Positions 8,226 to 16,104 of a stretch of 64,000 bases of DNA are shown here, piece after piece. Each line of letters opens with the position of its first letter. Positions within the stretch are counted from its first letter, which is position 1. The DNA lies in the NCBI GenBank assembly GCA_010672785.1, contig JAAHFX010000002.1:387493-451492 (forward strand). The letters are read 5' to 3'. This stretch comes from Sphaerospermopsis sp. SIO1G1. GTDB lineage: Bacteria; Cyanobacteriota; Cyanobacteriia; Cyanobacteriales; Nostocaceae. The position numbers were made by a program, and so were the translations under genes. Below the pieces are notes generated by a model. It was not told where the DNA came from. It saw nothing but the letters and a program-made list of their open reading frames with translations, and made no database searches.

Positions 8226-9566
8226 TCACTGAGAATCGTTGGTTTTTCTTAAACGCACCATGAAAAAACCATCCATATCCTGTTGATGAGGCCAGACTTT
8301 TAACCACCCAGAGCTAGAAATATCCACAAAGCCAAAGTGAGGATGTTCAATTTGCCAATGGGGATTCTCTTTCAGAAAGTTTGTAATTATCTCTTCATTT
8401 TCCTGGGGGTGCAGTGTACAAGTTGCATAAACTAAGACACCACCAGTCTTGACAAAATTAGCAGTATGTGATAATAATTCTGATTGAATTTGGGCTAATT
8501 CTTGCACAGATGCAGGAGTTTGTCGCCAACGTGCATCAGCGTGACGGTGCATAGTTCCTAAACCGGAGCAGGGAGCATCTAATAATACACGATCTGCAAT
8601 ATTATAAAATTGAGTAAAATTGCGACTATCCCCAGTATAAATTTCAATGGATTTTAAATTCAAACGCTGGGCATTTTGAGTAAGTTTACGTAACCTAGAA
8701 GCTGTTTTATCACAAGCGTAAATTTTCCCCTCATCTCCTATTAACTCTGCAATGTGGGTAGTTTTTCCCCCTGGTGCTGCACAGACATCAATAATTACTT
8801 CACCGGGTTGGGGAGCAAGCAAATGACTAACTAACTGAGCGCTACTATCTTGTACACACCACCAACCATCATTAAAACCTGGTAAATTTTGAATTGCACC
8901 GGTATTACTAATTAACCTTAAACCTTGGGGTAAATGGGGAATTTTTCTAACTAAAATACCAGCATCTTTAAAAGTTGATTCTACTTGTTCTAAGTTACTT
9001 TTGAGAATATTTACCCGTAAATCAATAGTCGGGGTTTGGTTCATCCATTGACAGAGTTTTTCTGTTTCCTCAAAACCCAATTCTTGTAACCAAACTTCAA
9101 TTATCCAATTGGGAAAACTATATAAAATTCCTAATTTTTCGACAGGGTTTTCTGGTAATTTTAAAGGTTCAGAATTAGTTTCTGCAAGTCGTAAATATTG
9201 GCGGAGAAAACCATTTACAAAACCTGTTAAACCAGAAAATTTATTTTCCTTTGCAAGTTCAACTGTGGTATTAACAGCAGCGGAAACGGGGATTTTTTCT
9301 TGATAGCGGAGTTGATATAAACCCAGATGTAAAATAGTGCGGAGGTCTTTTGGTTGTTGCAATGCTGGTTTAGTAGCAAGTTGGTCAATGATAGCGTCTA
9401 AAGTGCGTTGTCTTCTCACACTCCCATAGACTAATTCTGTCATTAAACGACGGTCATTGTCCGGTAATTTATATTTTTGTAATATCCGATTAAGAGCAAC
9501 ATCAGTGTAAGCTCCTTTGTGAATTTCTTTGAGGGTTATAAATGCAGTCTGGCGAGGGTTATTCAT
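8226..9566 (-). CDS. rsmB: 16S rRNA (cytosine(967)-C5)-methyltransferase
   Basis: 446 aa, the usual size for RsmB/Sun. N-terminal NusB-like RNA-binding domain (about 1-140: NPRQTAFITLKEIHKGAYTD... VYGSVRRQRTLD), then a Rossmann SAM-dependent methyltransferase: CAAPGGKTTHIAEL (SAM loop), LLDAPCSGLGTMHRH and VYATCTLHPQENE. The Cys in PCSGLG and the Cys in ATCTLHP are the release and catalytic cysteines of the RNA m5C methyltransferase family. It methylates C967 (E. coli numbering) of 16S rRNA before 30S assembly. Confidence 0.95.
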   Translation of the reverse strand: MNNPRQTAFITLKEIHKGAYTDVALNRILQKYKLPDNDRRLMTELVYGSVRRQRTLDAIIDQLATKPALQQPKDLRTILHLGLYQLRYQEKIPVSAAVNTTVELAKENKFSGLTGFVNGFLRQYLRLAETNSEPLKLPENPVEKLGILYSFPNWIIEVWLQELGFEETEKLCQWMNQTPTIDLRVNILKSNLEQVESTFKDAGILVRKIPHLPQGLRLISNTGAIQNLPGFNDGWWCVQDSSAQLVSHLLAPQPGEVIIDVCAAPGGKTTHIAELIGDEGKIYACDKTASRLRKLTQNAQRLNLKSIEIYTGDSRNFTQFYNIADRVLLDAPCSGLGTMHRHADARWRQTPASVQELAQIQSELLSHTANFVKTGGVLVYATCTLHPQENEEIITNFLKENPHWQIEHPHFGFVDISSSGWLKVWPHQQDMDGFFMVRLRKTNDSQ

Positions 9567-9646
9567 GAAATAATTTCACTCATATTAAGATATAAAATTC
9601 AATTTAGTAAAACCACAAACTGAGAAAAAAATAGTTTTAATATTTG

Positions 9647-9694
9647 CTATTCCAAAGTGATGAGATTTGCAAGATATATTTCACCACGTTTCAT
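9647..9694 (-). pseudogene. mazF remnant (toxin reduced to ~11 codons)
   Basis: ATG at 9692-9694 followed by codons for MKRGEIYLANL, the hallmark N-terminus of MazF-type mRNA interferases, then unrelated sequence and a stop at 9647-9649. It overlaps the end of the antitoxin remnant in the classic mazEF ATG/TGA arrangement. The rest of the toxin (about 100 residues) is gone. Confidence 0.7.
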
Positions 9695-9910
9695 CACTGA
9701 GTCCATCTCCTGGAGTTACATCCCATTCTAGGTTAATTTCCATTGATGCTTCTTGGTAAGCTTGTTCTAATTCTTGATAATGTAATGTAATAGTTTTATA
9801 GCTAATTCAATTACTTCTGAACGAGATTTACAACTTTTAGTTAATTTGTAATTTTTAACAAACTACAATAAAGAAGATTGTCCGGAAATGGAAATTTTGT
9901 CAGATTGCAT
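9681..9910 (-). pseudogene. MazE-family antitoxin pseudogene
   Basis: Reading from ATG at 9908-9910: MQSDKISISGQSSLL, then an in-frame TAG, then KSCKSRSEVIELAIKLLHY (ribbon-helix-helix pattern), then a frameshift into YQELEQAYQEASMEINLEW and on to GLSDETW with TGA at 9681-9683. This matches the usual cyanobacterial RHH/MazE layout, including the acidic toxin-binding tail, but with one stop and one frameshift, so no intact antitoxin is made. Found by reading the frames by eye. Confidence 0.7.
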
Positions 9911-9974
9911 GGTATTACCAAATGGTAATTATATTTTTCCTACTTGATAGTAGCATACACAATCGAGTTAATTA

Positions 9975-10034
9975 TAAGATAGCCAGGGAATAAATTCCCT
10001 GTCTCAGAGCGGAAGTCGGTTTAAACGGACTATT
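9975..10034 (-). repeat. Palindromic repeat, family D, copy 1
   Basis: On the minus strand: palindrome AGTCCGTTTAAACCGACT, then (C)GCTC-TGAGACAGGGAATTTATTCCCTGGC. Core (TGAGACAGGGAATTTATTCCCTGG) is identical to copies at 10535 and 15780 while the upstream palindrome has a different sequence. Lies just downstream of the small membrane-protein gene. Confidence 0.75.
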
Positions 10035-10044
10035 TTTAATTTTA

Positions 10045-10290
10045 TTATTCTTCTTCCTCTTCTTCCAAAATTCTCACAAGTTCATTTTTAGCTTCTTTGG
10101 CCATATTTAAACTTGTCATGGTTGCCAAAGTACCACCACTTGCTGTTAAAGTAGCTTCGGAAATTTTATCGCAATAAATTAAAGCGACTCCAAATAAAGT
10201 AATTATTGCTGAAATTGCTGATACACCTAAAGCAACATTAAAAGTTAGTTTTGCTTGGCGAAGTAGTTCATCTTTAATTTTTTTATTCAT
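10045..10290 (-). CDS. Small two-helix membrane protein, TRADD-N-associated TM-like
   Basis: 81 aa. Basic amphipathic N-terminus (MNKKIKDELLRQAKLTFN), two hydrophobic helices (about 17-40, VALGVSAISAIITLFGVALIY; and about 46-65, ATLTASGGTLATMTSLNMA) and an acidic coil ending in EEEEEE. The pattern of a short helix, 2TM and a following AKEAKNEL helix resembles the cyanobacterial TRADD-N-associated 2TM domain described in predicted apoptosis/immunity systems; this is recognition from memory and needs a profile search. It is divergent from the STAND/WD40 genes, sharing their 367-bp upstream region. If the link is right it would be the membrane effector of that cassette. Codon use is AT-rich like its neighbours. 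Confidence 0.65.
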   Translation of the reverse strand: MNKKIKDELLRQAKLTFNVALGVSAISAIITLFGVALIYCDKISEATLTASGGTLATMTSLNMAKEAKNELVRILEEEEEE

Positions 10291-10376
10291 AACTTTATTT
10301 TCCTTACTGGTGAATTTTATTTCTCATATCCTATTTTGATATTGACACTAAAATTTAGATATTAAGTCTACTAAAA

Positions 10377-10459
10377 GTATATAAATGGGTATATTAAAAG
10401 TAGATAAATTATGAAGTATATTCAAGGTATATCAGAGGTATATTGAAAGTATAAATATC
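10377..10459. promoter_or_regulatory. Iteron array, 11-bp GTATATT repeats, between divergent genes
   Basis: Copies of GTATAT(T/C)NNNN begin at 10377, 10389, 10400 (GTAGATA), 10416, 10427, 10438 and 10449, i.e. spacings 12, 11, 16, 11, 11, 11. The last four are head-to-tail 11-mers. One-turn spacing fits a cooperatively binding regulator. The array sits ~85 bp upstream of the small membrane-protein gene and ~200 bp upstream of the HTH-STAND gene, so it could control both. Regulatory role is inference. Confidence 0.5.
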
Positions 10460-10534
10460 TGAAATTATCTGATTAATTGATATCAAAAATACCAAATTTA
10501 TATTACAATCAATCCTGAAAGAAAACCTAAAATT

Positions 10535-10595
10535 ATTGAGTCTACTTTAGTAGACTTGAGCTATGAGACAGGGAATTTATTCCCTGAAATTTTAT
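10535..10595 (+). repeat. Palindromic repeat, family D, copy 2
   Basis: ATTG-AGTCTACTTTAGTAGACT (18-bp perfect palindrome) followed by TGAGCTATGAGACAGGG and AATTTATTCCCTG. Differs from copy 3 (15780-15840) at only a few positions. Located ~60 bp before the HTH-STAND gene. Confidence 0.8.
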
Positions 10596-10657
10596 AACAC
10601 CAATCAAAAAAATGGTTAAAAAAATATTAACCAGGCTATTTTTATCAAAAATAAGTT

Positions 10658-12124
10658 ATGATACTTACTAAAATTTCAACAGCATCCATGAATTGGCAAG
10701 ATTTTCTTAACCAACAAGCAGATATTAACAGCTTATCAGTTGAAGAAAAAACAACTTTAGCAACTGCACTACTTCACCAAGATACACAAATTAGTCAAAT
10801 ACAACTCAGTCAAACACTGAATGTTACCGAACCAACTATCAAAAATCGTTTTGCCCGGATTTATAAAAAATTTGACAATATTTGTCCCGAACTGAGTCAA
10901 ACAAACGGTGCAGGTAAATTTGAAAAATTACGAACTTATTTAAAACAACTATATCATCAAAATCAGTCAGATGAAGTTGTGAAAAATTCCAATACAGAAT
11001 TATCAATACCACCAGAATTTCAATCACTAATCACTGAAAAAATCAAATCATTTTGTGGTCGTCAGTTCGTCTTTAATGAATTTGCTAACTTCCTCAAAGA
11101 TTATCCAAAAGGCTATTTTACAGTCATCGGTGATGCAGGAATAGGCAAAAGTACAATCGCTGCTAAATACGTTTCTGAAAATCAAGCAATTTGTTATTTT
11201 AATGTCTTGGTAGATGGTCGTAACCGTCCCGAATTATTCCTGGAAAGTATTCGCAAACAACTAATTCACCGCTATCAAATTACAAATGTTGAAAATGCTG
11301 ATTTATCAACTCTACTTTCCAAAGTAACAAAGAAACTAAACCAAGATGAAAAATTAATTATTGTTGTTGATGCACTGGATGAATTTAACCAAGAACCAGG
11401 AGCAGAAAATATTTTATTTTTACCTAAAACCTTACCTGAAAATGTTTATTTTCTCCTGACTCGACGACGTTATGAACCAACGAAAAAACGACTTTATACA
11501 GAAGGTGTCAAACAAATAGAATTAGATTTAACTGATAAAAAGTATGATGCAGAAAACGCTAAGGACATTCAAGAATATATTCGCTTTTGTTTAGAAAATG
11601 ACCCAGAACATAAAACCGGGTTACAAGATTGGATTACCAGCAAAAATATTCCTGCTGCATCTTTTATTGAACAATTAGCCGCAAAAAGCGAAAATAATTT
11701 TATGTACTTGCGCTATATGTTACCAGCAATAGCAGAGGGTGATTATGACGATTTGAATTTAACTCAATTACCACAAGGTTTAAAAAGTTATTATCAAACC
11801 CATTGGGATAGGATGAAAATGAATGATTCATCTAAAGCAATGAAAGTAATGATTTTGTTTACTTTAGTGGAAATTGCCACACCAATTCCCTGTGAGATGA
11901 TTGCTGAAATTCTCAATCAAGATGAATGTGATGTGCAGAATGTTTTAGATGAATGGATTGAATATTTAAGAAAATCAAATATAGATGGAGATATTTGTTA
12001 CAGTATTTATCATGCTAGTTTCTTGGATTTCTTAAAAACCAAAAGAGAACTCAAAGCAACCCGCAAGTTATTTACAAAAGTCAATCAGAGGATTGTTGAT
12101 TATTGGGAACGGGAGCAGGGGTGA
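10658..12124 (+). CDS. HTH-STAND (NACHT-like) NTPase, WD40 part encoded separately
   Basis: 488 aa. N-terminal ~95 residues hold a LuxR-like helix-turn-helix (SQTLNVTEPTIKNRFARIYK, about 51-70) of the type found at the start of cyanobacterial STAND proteins. Then a P-loop NTPase: FCGRQFVFNEFANFL entry motif, Walker A GDAGIGKST (158-166), Walker B LIIVVDALDEF (233-243), sensor LLTRRR (266-271), and a helical arm/winged-helix region to the C-terminus. In related proteins the chain continues into WD40 blades; here it stops at TGA 12122-12124 and the next frame continues with the expected linker and propeller. In-frame ATGs at 10658 and 10688 (MNWQDFL) are both possible starts; neither has a strong SD. 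Confidence 0.85.
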   Translation: MILTKISTASMNWQDFLNQQADINSLSVEEKTTLATALLHQDTQISQIQLSQTLNVTEPTIKNRFARIYKKFDNICPELSQTNGAGKFEKLRTYLKQLYHQNQSDEVVKNSNTELSIPPEFQSLITEKIKSFCGRQFVFNEFANFLKDYPKGYFTVIGDAGIGKSTIAAKYVSENQAICYFNVLVDGRNRPELFLESIRKQLIHRYQITNVENADLSTLLSKVTKKLNQDEKLIIVVDALDEFNQEPGAENILFLPKTLPENVYFLLTRRRYEPTKKRLYTEGVKQIELDLTDKKYDAENAKDIQEYIRFCLENDPEHKTGLQDWITSKNIPAASFIEQLAAKSENNFMYLRYMLPAIAEGDYDDLNLTQLPQGLKSYYQTHWDRMKMNDSSKAMKVMILFTLVEIATPIPCEMIAEILNQDECDVQNVLDEWIEYLRKSNIDGDICYSIYHASFLDFLKTKRELKATRKLFTKVNQRIVDYWEREQG

Positions 12125-12126
12125 AA

Positions 12127-14373
12127 ATGCAGCAAATTAATAAAAAATCATTATCAAAAAAATCCTATTCCCAAAAAGCTTATCTGGGTAGATATCCTTA
12201 TAATTTGGTTAACTCTGGCAACCTAACCAAATATTACCAAATCCTCACAGATTATCAATTCATATCCGCGAAAATCAATCATCCTGAATTTGGTATCCAA
12301 GCATTAATTGAAGATTATGATTTATTAGGTGATACCCAAACCAAAACCTTAAAATATATTCAAAGTGCGTTGCGACTGTCTGCACACATAGTCACCCAGG
12401 ATAAACAACAATTACCCAGTCAATTATGGGGAAGATTACAAACTATCCACAACCCAGAAATTCAACAACTATTACAACAAATATCACAAACTACCACTCA
12501 CCCTTGGTTGCGTCCCCTCACCCCCAGTCTCACACCACCAGGGGGAAGGTTACTCCACACCCTCTCAGGTCATAGTGGTTGGGTAACAGCAGTAGCAGTG
12601 ACAGCAGACAATCAACGGGTGATTTCTGGTTCAAGAGACAATACTGTCAAGGTGTGGAATCTCCAGACAGGGGAGGAACTGTTCACCCTTAATGGTCATA
12701 GTGATAGTGTAAATGCAGTAGCAGTGACACCAGATGGGAAAAAGTTAATTTCTGGTTCTGATGACAAAACTATTAAGGTGTGGAATTTAAAGACCGGGGA
12801 AGAATTATTTACACTCAATAGTCATAGTAAGTGTGTAAATGCAGTAGCAGTGACATCAGATGGTAAAAAGATTATTTCTGGTTCTCATGACTGGACTATT
12901 AAGGTGTGGAACTTAGACACTGGAGAGGAACTTTTGAATCTTCAAGGTCATAGTTTCTTGGTAAACGCAGTAGCAGTGACACCAGATGGTAAAAAAATTA
13001 TTTCTGCTTCTTATGATGGAACAGTTAAGGTGTGGAATTTAGAGACTGGGGAAGAACTTTTTACTCTCACAGGTCATCGTGGTTTTGTAAAAGCAGTAAC
13101 AGTGACAGCGGATGGTAAAAAAATTATTTCTGCTTCTTCTGCTTCATCTTCATCTGACGACACTGTGAAGGTGTGGAATTTAGAAACTGGGGAAGAATTG
13201 TTAACCCTCAACACAGTTCAACGTTTTGGGGTAGACGCAGTCGCAGTAACACCCAATGGAAAACGAGTTATTACTGGTTCTCATGACAACACTATCAAAA
13301 TTTGGAATTTAGAGACTAGAGAGGAACTTTTTACCCTTTATAGTAATTGGATAAACGCAGTCACAATTACAACAGATGCAACAAAGATTATTTCCGGTTC
13401 AGATGATGGAACTGTCACAGTGTGGAATTTACAAACCGGGGTGAGACTGTTAACCCTTCCTTCCCAACCCTACGAAAACATAGGTCATAGTAATTCAGTA
13501 GCAACAGGAGCAGTCTCAACAGATGGAAAAAAGGCTATTTCCGGTTCAGATGATGGAACTGTCAAAGTTTGGAATTTAGAGACAGGAGAAAAATTATTTA
13601 CCCTCATAGGTCATAGTGATGGGATAAAAACAGTGGCAGTCACAGCAGATGGAAAAAAGCTGATTGCTGGTTGTTCTCCACAGGACGAGAGCAACACTAT
13701 AAAGGTATGGAATTTCGAGACTGGAGAACCCATATTTACCTTAAATCTTGATAATCTTTGGTCACTACAGACATTGGCGGTGACAAAAGATGGAACACGA
13801 ATTATTTCTGGTAGTGGATACTTACCAATTATTACAGTATGGAATTTAGAGACTGGAGAACAACTATTTACCCTAGAACGTAATGGAGATGCCAATTCGG
13901 TTAACGCAATAGCAGTTACTCCTGATGGAAAACGAGTTATTTCTGGTTATGATGACAAAACTATCAAAATATGGAATCTAGAAACAAGGAAAGAACTTTT
14001 AACCCTACAAGGTCATACTGATGCAATTAAAACAGTAGCAGTAACACCCGATGGGAAACAAGTAATTTCTGGTTCACAAGATACGACTATTAAAATCTGG
14101 AATTTAGAAACTGGGGAAGAATTGTTAACTTTTAATGGTCATAGTGATACAGTAAATGCAGTAGCCGTAACAACAGATGGTAAAAGAATTATTTCTGCTT
14201 CTAGTGATAATACTCTCCAGGTATGGAATTTAGAAACTGGGGAGGAAATAGCTACTTTTAGTGGTGAAAGTGAGTTTTGTTCCTGTACAGTTGCACCAGA
14301 TGATTTAACAATTGTTGCGGGTGACGCTGGGGGAATGGTGCATTTTTTAAAGTTGGAAAATGCAGGAAAGTGA
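12127..14373 (+). CDS. WD40-repeat protein (14 blades), detached sensor of the STAND NTPase
   Basis: 748 aa from ATG 12127; GTG 12121 (overlapping the previous TGA as GTGA) is the alternative. The first ~130 residues form a helical linker ending in PWLRPLTPSLTPPGG, which in fused cyanobacterial STAND-WD40 proteins joins NTPase and propeller. Thirteen clear WD40 units follow, each V-x-A-V-A-V-T-x-D-G-K-x-x-I-S-G-S-x-D-x-T-x-K-(V/I)-W-N-L, plus a weaker last one (GGMVHFLKLE), giving 14 blades or two seven-bladed propellers. One blade has a Ser-rich insertion (SASSASSSSDD). AGGGG just before the ATG can serve as RBS. Likely the ligand/trigger-sensing module working in trans with the upstream NTPase. 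Confidence 0.9.
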   Translation: MQQINKKSLSKKSYSQKAYLGRYPYNLVNSGNLTKYYQILTDYQFISAKINHPEFGIQALIEDYDLLGDTQTKTLKYIQSALRLSAHIVTQDKQQLPSQLWGRLQTIHNPEIQQLLQQISQTTTHPWLRPLTPSLTPPGGRLLHTLSGHSGWVTAVAVTADNQRVISGSRDNTVKVWNLQTGEELFTLNGHSDSVNAVAVTPDGKKLISGSDDKTIKVWNLKTGEELFTLNSHSKCVNAVAVTSDGKKIISGSHDWTIKVWNLDTGEELLNLQGHSFLVNAVAVTPDGKKIISASYDGTVKVWNLETGEELFTLTGHRGFVKAVTVTADGKKIISASSASSSSDDTVKVWNLETGEELLTLNTVQRFGVDAVAVTPNGKRVITGSHDNTIKIWNLETREELFTLYSNWINAVTITTDATKIISGSDDGTVTVWNLQTGVRLLTLPSQPYENIGHSNSVATGAVSTDGKKAISGSDDGTVKVWNLETGEKLFTLIGHSDGIKTVAVTADGKKLIAGCSPQDESNTIKVWNFETGEPIFTLNLDNLWSLQTLAVTKDGTRIISGSGYLPIITVWNLETGEQLFTLERNGDANSVNAIAVTPDGKRVISGYDDKTIKIWNLETRKELLTLQGHTDAIKTVAVTPDGKQVISGSQDTTIKIWNLETGEELLTFNGHSDTVNAVAVTTDGKRIISASSDNTLQVWNLETGEEIATFSGESEFCSCTVAPDDLTIVAGDAGGMVHFLKLENAGK

Positions 14374-14377
14374 ATTT

Positions 14378-15526
14378 ATGAACTCCACACCCAGACCACC
14401 AACGGTTAATAATTACCTGGAGACTCAGCAACAATTCACAGAAGTTATTAACACCAAAAGCGCGAATTTTATCGGTCGTGATTTTGTTTTCACTGCTATT
14501 AATAGTTTTCTCCACCGCTATAACCGTGGTTATTTCACCATCATTGGTTCACCGGGTAGCGGTAAAAGTGCGATGCTGGCTAAATATGTGCAGGAAAATT
14601 CTCCCAAAAATTACCAGGTGATTTATTACAACGCGGAGTTAGAAGGGAAAAATCATGTAGAGGAATTTTTAACTTATATATGTTGTCAAATTATCGCTAA
14701 GTTTCCCAATCTATCCCTAGCAAATTTACCGGATAATGCTGCGGAAGGAAGTTGGTTTTTATCTTTATTGCTGCAACAAATCAGCGATTATTTAAAATCA
14801 AATCAAGGAAGTCAAACCTATCAAAAATTAATTATTGTCATTGACGGTTTAAACTGCATCAAACGCAACTTACAACCAGCAGGAACAAATATTTTTTATC
14901 TTCCCCGTTACCTTCCCCAAGGAGTATATTTTTTACTTTCCCGTCGTCCCTTTGTAACTACTAATTCGGGTTTATTAATTGAAGCACCGATGCAAAGTTT
15001 AAATTTAGCAGATTATCCAGAAGAAAATAAACAAGATATTCAAACCTATATGCAAACAACTCTAAATTCTCAAAATTTTTTCAGGGTTCTAGCGGATTTC
15101 AACTTTTGGTTAAAGCACAAAGTTAAAGAAAAAACAAATGATTTTAATAATTTTAAATATGTCAGTGCCATATTAACAGCTATCTCTGAAAATTTCTATA
15201 CCCAACCTGAACAAATAGAAATATCATTGCCCCCAGAATTAGCAACTGATTGTCAACAGCATTTAGAGAAAATATTGGATGTTGAAAATCAAGATTTTGC
15301 GGTGGAAGTTTTGCAATGTTTAGCACAACAAACTCAACCTATTTCAGTCACAGAAATTGCCAATTTATTAGATGCTGATGAATTTGATGTAGAGGAAATT
15401 TTAGAAAATTGGTTTGAGTTTTTGCAGGTAGAAATAATTAATCAGATAAAAGCTTACAAGTTATATGATCAGTATTTTCGCCAGTGGTTAAGAGAGTTTT
15501 TAAAAACTAGAAGAAGCAAAATGTAA
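14378..15526 (+). CDS. Second STAND-type NTPase, degenerate Walker B, no sensor repeats
   Basis: 382 aa from ATG 14378, preceded by AGGAAAG at 8 bp; an upstream in-frame ATG at 14360 would overlap the WD40 gene by 14 bp. Domains parallel the 10658 gene: FIGRDFVFTAINSFL, GYFTIIGSPGSGKSA (Walker A G57-S64), LIIVIDGLNCI (Walker B D156), LLSRRPF (sensor), and a C-terminal winged-helix-like region (ISVTEIANLLDADEFDVEEIL) ending near FLKTRR. It lacks the N-terminal HTH, and Walker B reads DGLN where the first paralogue has DALDE, so the catalytic Glu is missing. No repeat sensor follows. It may bind but not hydrolyse ATP, acting as a partner of the first NTPase; this is inference. Confidence 0.82.
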   Translation: MNSTPRPPTVNNYLETQQQFTEVINTKSANFIGRDFVFTAINSFLHRYNRGYFTIIGSPGSGKSAMLAKYVQENSPKNYQVIYYNAELEGKNHVEEFLTYICCQIIAKFPNLSLANLPDNAAEGSWFLSLLLQQISDYLKSNQGSQTYQKLIIVIDGLNCIKRNLQPAGTNIFYLPRYLPQGVYFLLSRRPFVTTNSGLLIEAPMQSLNLADYPEENKQDIQTYMQTTLNSQNFFRVLADFNFWLKHKVKEKTNDFNNFKYVSAILTAISENFYTQPEQIEISLPPELATDCQQHLEKILDVENQDFAVEVLQCLAQQTQPISVTEIANLLDADEFDVEEILENWFEFLQVEIINQIKAYKLYDQYFRQWLREFLKTRRSKM

Positions 15527-15635
15527 ATACAGTACTTCCCGGTGTCATTAGTTACACTATTGGCGGGCAAGATGCCCACCCCACAAGAGTTTCATTATTA
15601 TGATTTGTACCTTGCGGCAACGAAATCTGCTGTAT
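15527..15635. repeat. MITE-like element, family C, copy 1
   Basis: 109 bp from ATACAGTACTTCC to GAAATCTGCTGTAT, starting on the base after the TAA of the second STAND gene. Interior has the hairpin GGGCAAGATGCCC and ACCCCACAAGAGTTTCAT. Matches the inverted copy at 17570-17682 over its whole length and the degenerate copy at 22059-22155. Confidence 0.75.
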
Positions 15636-15647
15636 CTTAATTTCTAT

Positions 15648-15773
15648 AGGACTTACGCAAAAGTAACGTCACTGCGTCATTACGAGCAACAGCGACGTAA
15701 TCGCAAAAATCCTGGAATTGCTTCCCTACACTGCATTTCAGTCGCAATGACAAATCTTCGTTGCGTAAGTCCT
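15648..15773. repeat. MITE-like element, family A
   Basis: 126 bp between AGGACTTACGCA and TTGCGTAAGTCCT, only 12 bp from the family C element. Interior has CGTCATTACGAGC and GTCGCAATGA, related to the interior of the 2419 copy. Confidence 0.75.
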
Positions 15774-15779
15774 GTTCTA

Positions 15780-15840
15780 ATTGAGTCTACTTTAGTAGAC
15801 TTTAGCTATGAGACAGGGAATTTATTCCCTGGCATTTTAT
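15780..15840 (+). repeat. Palindromic repeat, family D, copy 3
   Basis: ATTGAGTCTACTTTAGTAGACT followed by TTAGCTATGAGACAGGGAA and TTTATTCCCTGGC. Nearly identical to copy 2 and in the same orientation; together they bracket the STAND-WD40-STAND genes. Confidence 0.8.
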
Positions 15841-16104
15841 ATCGTTTCCGGGTGCATCATTATTATTCCTTGAATATCCCCTTTTTTAATATCAATATCT
15901 GTGGGAAATACATATCATTTATAGGGCAACCACGGGGGGTTTGCCCCTAAGTGAGGAAAACATATCATTCCGATGATGACGGATTTGATATTATACATTT
16001 TATAACTTACACATTGTCATGAAAATTAGGTTTTTGCGATTGCTTTCTTTCGTCGCAATGACCTGATTTTTACAAATTCCAATCACCAATCCCCAATCCC
16101 AAAC
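15841..16104. other. Gene-free spacer with small hairpins
   Basis: Contains GGGCAA (15924-15929) and TTGCCC (15941-15946) around an 11-base loop, a string seen widely in cyanobacterial intergenic DNA, a GATTGCTTTCTTTCGTCGCAAT inverted segment near 16036, and a short CAATCACCAATCC heptad string at 16078-16096. No supported gene. Confidence 0.4.

Noticed and set aside
12121..12126. Start of WD40 gene at TTG 12103
   Set aside because: Would overlap the NTPase by 22 bp; GTG 12121 or ATG 12127 fits better with AGGGG upstream.
15600..15950. 116-codon open frame (+)
   Set aside because: It runs across the family C, A and D repeats and a short hairpin; no protein-like composition or RBS.
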